From Lucifuga dentata (lineage: Eukaryota > Chordata > Actinopteri > Ophidiiformes > Bythitidae): a stretch of DNA of 64,000 nucleotides. The DNA lies in contig VXCM01000825.1 of assembly GCA_014773175.1 (NCBI GenBank), positions 310,521 through 374,520 on the forward strand. The letters are read 5' to 3'. Positions 60,391 through 64,000 of this stretch are shown piece after piece. The stretch's first letter is position 1. Each line of letters opens with the position of its first letter. The position numbers and the translations under genes are program-made. The notes under the pieces were generated by a model. The model saw nothing but the letters and a program-made list of their open reading frames with translations. It was not told the origin of the DNA and made no database searches.

Positions 60391-62428
60391 TGCAGTGTCA
60401 CCAACCAGGCTGTTTTAAACACACACTGATATGTTTTTGTGAATGTATGTATATTTTGCATGCATGTATGTGTGATTTGCTATGTTCATACAAAGCTGCT
60501 TATACAGTTTTCTCACCTTTACCTGCAAAAGAAGATCTTCTGCCATGGCTTTGTGTTGTGACAACAACAACAATGTGCATGTCACATATTTATTAATTTG
60601 ATTTTTGACATAAAAGTGGCATCAGAGACATTATTTCTACTGTGAAGGTTGAGCGGTGCCAAAACTAACAAAGTCTCTCCCTCAGAGCCCTTCTGAATAG
60701 TCATTCAGCACCATACTGTGTGCACTGTGTGTGTGTGTGCATGTGTGTGTTGTATTGTAGCACTATGGAACAAAAGAGAAACAAGTGTAAAAAAAACCCA
60801 TTTGTGCTGAAGTTTCTTAAATTATGTAAGTTTTGAATAAAATGTACGCAAAATGTAAAATAATGCAAAAATAAATGTACATAAATGTATGCAAATGAAA
60901 TTTGTATATATCTTAATATACTTTAATAATATCTAATATATCATCTTGATTGTCAAACTATATCAATACACAATGTCTATTTATCATATCCATATCCACA
61001 AACAAAACTGATCCATTCATAAATAGAATAAAACAATCATTCAAGACACTGAAATTACATATGTGCACATCAAAAAAAAAAAAAAAAAAAAATCAGTCAA
61101 TATGTCTTTTACAGCTTATCAAATTCTTAAATTCTTAAGTTATGTGTCTTCATGCACAGTTAATCTTAAATGAGTTCACAGCTCTTCTTTTCTCAATAAA
61201 ATAAAATGTTATCTATTTAATATTTTTATGCCCATTGCATTTTTCTGATATAACCCGCACCAGTAATAACACACCTCCCTATTGTGCTTTTTAAGGTTTT
61301 AAAATTAAAACTGAGTCTTTATGTCAAAACTTACTACACTTCTCCCCAAATGGTTTCAGAATGGATTCATTTGTTCTTTTATAGTTATTGTGTTTCTTAT
61401 AGTCAAATAATAATAGATTAAATTTTCAAGTGTTATAGTGCCAGGTGGCTTGTGGATTTCAAATGTTTAATTTTTTGAACATACTTCATGAAAAACAAAT
61501 TATTCCACCCATCAAGAGCCTCATGTGTCCTGAAACTATAAATTAGTGCCTCCAAAATTCTGATGGGTAGATAGGCACAATCTGAAAAGAAGAGTCATGC
61601 TGAGCTATTATGATGACTTCTCTCTTATCACCTCGCTAGAATCCTCTCATTCCAGGCTTCAAACACACACACACTCTCACACACACACGTCTATCCAGAC
61701 ACACGTCCACATACTTTGCTGTGGATGTGAATCATTAGTCCTGTTTTTCTGACATCTTGAGTGTCAGGGTGGTGAGTCACTTGGCAGTTATACTGTAGGT
61801 AATAAAAACTTATCCAGCAAAAAAAAAAAAAAANAAAAAAAAAAAAAAACTTACCTAGCAATTGTGGAGGCATGTGTTGACTCATTTGGTGTGCCAAGTG
61901 TCTCAACATGTGGTAACTCTGATCATCTCTGATAGGCTGTTTCTAGAAAAATGCAATACATGAGGTTTACATCATCAGAAAACATGGAAGAAATAATTTT
62001 CCATAGATTTTTGCGTTACTGTTATTGCAATTAGTAAATCACCAAGAAAAACAAAAAAACGCCCGAGGCTGATTTAACAACTAATCAATCAAACGAGTTG
62101 TGTTTCCAAGGAAGTGATGGCAGGATTGTGGTGGTGGAGAAGTCTCACATGTTGATGTCACATTCAGAGAAAAAGAAAATAAACCTTTTCAGAGGAGACC
62201 AAGTTCCCTTATTATTACTATCTACCTAAACATGCAGAGATCAAAACCTAGCAGTTTAACTTACAGGGATAAAGTACTTTCCAGTTCATATTTGAGTCTA
62301 CACTTGGCTTCATCTCAAGTAAGTCTCCTGCGTAACCCATTTTTAACAGGCTAGCTTTTCTAAGAATAGCATGTCAAACAGATATACCACATGTAGATGT
62401 ATATCCCTCCTGATTTTCTGATTTGGGC

Positions 62429-62466
<38 letters not shown>

Positions 62467-63942
62467 GGACATGCACACAAAGCAGGATAATCACAGTGTG
62501 TTAGCCACAGGCAGTACCTTTTTCATTCTCTTTATTGTACCAGTTCTCACCTAATATAAACATAATGTAGATAATGATATAAAGCATGTTTGTCACCTGC
62601 TGATGGGAACATCAATTTAAACCTTCACTTCTTTCCTTCTTGCCTGTTGTTTTCTCTTTCCCTCCTCCCATGGTCTCATTACTCCATCTTTAATGGCAGT
62701 ATGTCTCAACATGCCACTGACATGTATTCTGTGCACATATTTTTTCTCCATGATCCGTAGGTACATGGCCATCAGGCAGAGACAATACTGTAAAAGAAAA
62801 TGTGTCATCAGCTGTGTGACTCTCCTGTCACATCACATCATGTTGCTCACAGCATGACTGTTTGTTTGTTTTTTTAAGACCTGTTGATTTTTGAAGCCAA
62901 TTAGCTCAAGAAAATCCACCGAAAGTCCCATGGGATCTGATATATCAAATGCCTGTTGTCATGGAAGCACTATGGAGAAAAAAATGGGCAACTATTAATG
63001 ATGCTTTAAGGTTGAAAGGTCAAGACCACTTTAGATCTAAGATCTAGTAAAAAGCAGACTTAAAATAACTTGACATAACTTGATATAACTTGACATACTG
63101 CATATTCATAGATTATACTTGTATAAACAAAAGTAGGTGATGCAGTTACAGCACACAGGCTATTTAATACCAATTTGGAATACTGCAAAAAAAAAAGAAA
63201 AAAAAAAAAAANAAAAAAAAAAAAAGAATAAGAACACTGTATAATACTTCTCACAGGTGGAGAATGTATTTTTTTTGTGGTAATTGTGATGGTTATTCAG
63301 TGGGTGGGTGAGTGGGAATGTGCTAGTGGGACATTTCAACACAGTCAGCACTGTGGAACATCTCTGAAACAGCACTGCATTTATGATCTATAGCTTAGAA
63401 AGATCATTTTTCCAAACTATACAGCATCAGCATATTTAACTGGCATACTGTACCATTTTGGCAAATCCATGTGGGCTCATGGGGCAGAACAACCACTACC
63501 ACAGAGACCTAGGTTCACTACTTGCTACATCTAGCTTGGTCGTGTGTTCAAATGTACACAACTGGACGTGTTTGTGAGTGGGAAGCTTCCTATGCAACTA
63601 CGCAGACACAGATGTTTTAAAAAATGGAGGAGCTGCTGGTAACAGAAGTTGAAAATGTGAGGACAAACCGCAGTGTATAAAAACTCCATGCATTTACTCA
63701 CCATGTTTCCACATCAGCTCATGTTTCTGTGAACGTCCATGTGGAAAGCATAATTCTGCATTTAAACTACATTTAATCACACCTTTAAAAGAAATTAATA
63801 ATAAAGAGTAATAACTACATTGAAATGTTTTTTTTTGTGTGTGGGGGACATCTATTTGCCACCCAAAAAGATTCTACTTAGCTAGAGCTGTACATGTATC
63901 AAAGCTCATAGTGCTTGTTGATTTTCACAGACCACCTCCTCT
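60391..63942. other. Gene-free stretch
   Basis: Holds A-runs with N at 61834 and 63212, short CA tracts, and a minus-strand acceptor-bounded open frame at 62617-62787 discussed as a finding. No gene could be supported. Confidence 0.5.
62431..62465. repeat. (AC)17 microsatellite
   Basis: Perfect AC tract. Confidence 0.97.
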
Positions 63943-64000
63943 TCTTTTCCTTTCGGCTTTCCCTTCAGGGGTCACCACAGCGAATCATCTGCCTCCATCT
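63943..64000. mobile_element. Teleost dispersed repeat, cut by the window end
   Basis: CTTTCGGCTTTCCCTTCAGG followed by GGTCACCACAGCGAATCATC is the start of a repeat extremely common in percomorph fish. The remainder lies outside the window. Confidence 0.75.

Noticed and set aside
1..64000. tRNA, rRNA or known miRNA genes (including miR-9, which lies in the wider human region)
   Set aside because: No tRNA A/B-box pair, rRNA segment or miR-9 mature sequence was noticed on either strand by eye; short ncRNAs could be missed.

Overview
This is vertebrate, almost certainly ray-finned fish (probably percomorph) nuclear DNA. It is AT-rich and CpG-poor outside a few promoters. It has very many long CA/TG, GA/CT and TA microsatellites, several dispersed repeats typical of teleosts, and no bacterial gene organisation. 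Fourteen isolated N characters show a draft assembly.

One gene is certain: COX7C (cytochrome c oxidase subunit 7C), minus strand, about 26.1-28.7 kb. Two coding exons encode a full-length 63-residue protein. The splice sites are canonical, a non-coding 3' exon with AATAAA can be proposed, and a compact promoter has two ZNF143/THAP11-type sites. Its intron 1 holds a 175-bp direct duplication. Two other places look like promoters with a short first coding exon on the plus strand: 42.5-42.84 kb (18 codons, hydrophobic start) and 57.15-57.35 kb (24 codons, YY1-like ATGGCG start, perfect donor). Neither protein was recognised, and no convincing chain of downstream exons was found.

The rest is gene-desert sequence. 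Layout: 1-12 kb, microsatellite-rich, with a 128-bp retroposon in a 21-bp target duplication. 12-26 kb, a CTCF-like site, one conserved-looking block at 13.3-14.0 kb and another at 25.4 kb, palindromes at 14.2 and 17.5 kb, and a hAT-like element at 15.8-16.85 kb split by a LINE tail and an inverted TA-rich hairpin. 28.8-42 kb, a 350-bp foldback element, two oppositely oriented copies of one dispersed repeat at 34.7 and 35.4 kb, and a relic of a terminal-inverted-repeat (TIR) element at 39.2 kb. 42-54 kb, two copies of a MITE family (one interrupted by a 400-bp hAT-like insertion) and an 895-bp element with 85-bp TIRs. 54-64 kb, a decayed LINE open reading frame tail, the second candidate first exon, further teleost repeats, and a 426-bp hAT MITE with a perfect 8-bp target duplication.

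I found no novel multi-gene system. The most useful observations are the nested transposon stratigraphy, the two unassigned candidate first exons, the COX7C promoter and intron structure, and the single-N joins flanked by exact 61-65 bp duplications, which are assembly artefacts to be collapsed before the sequence is used.
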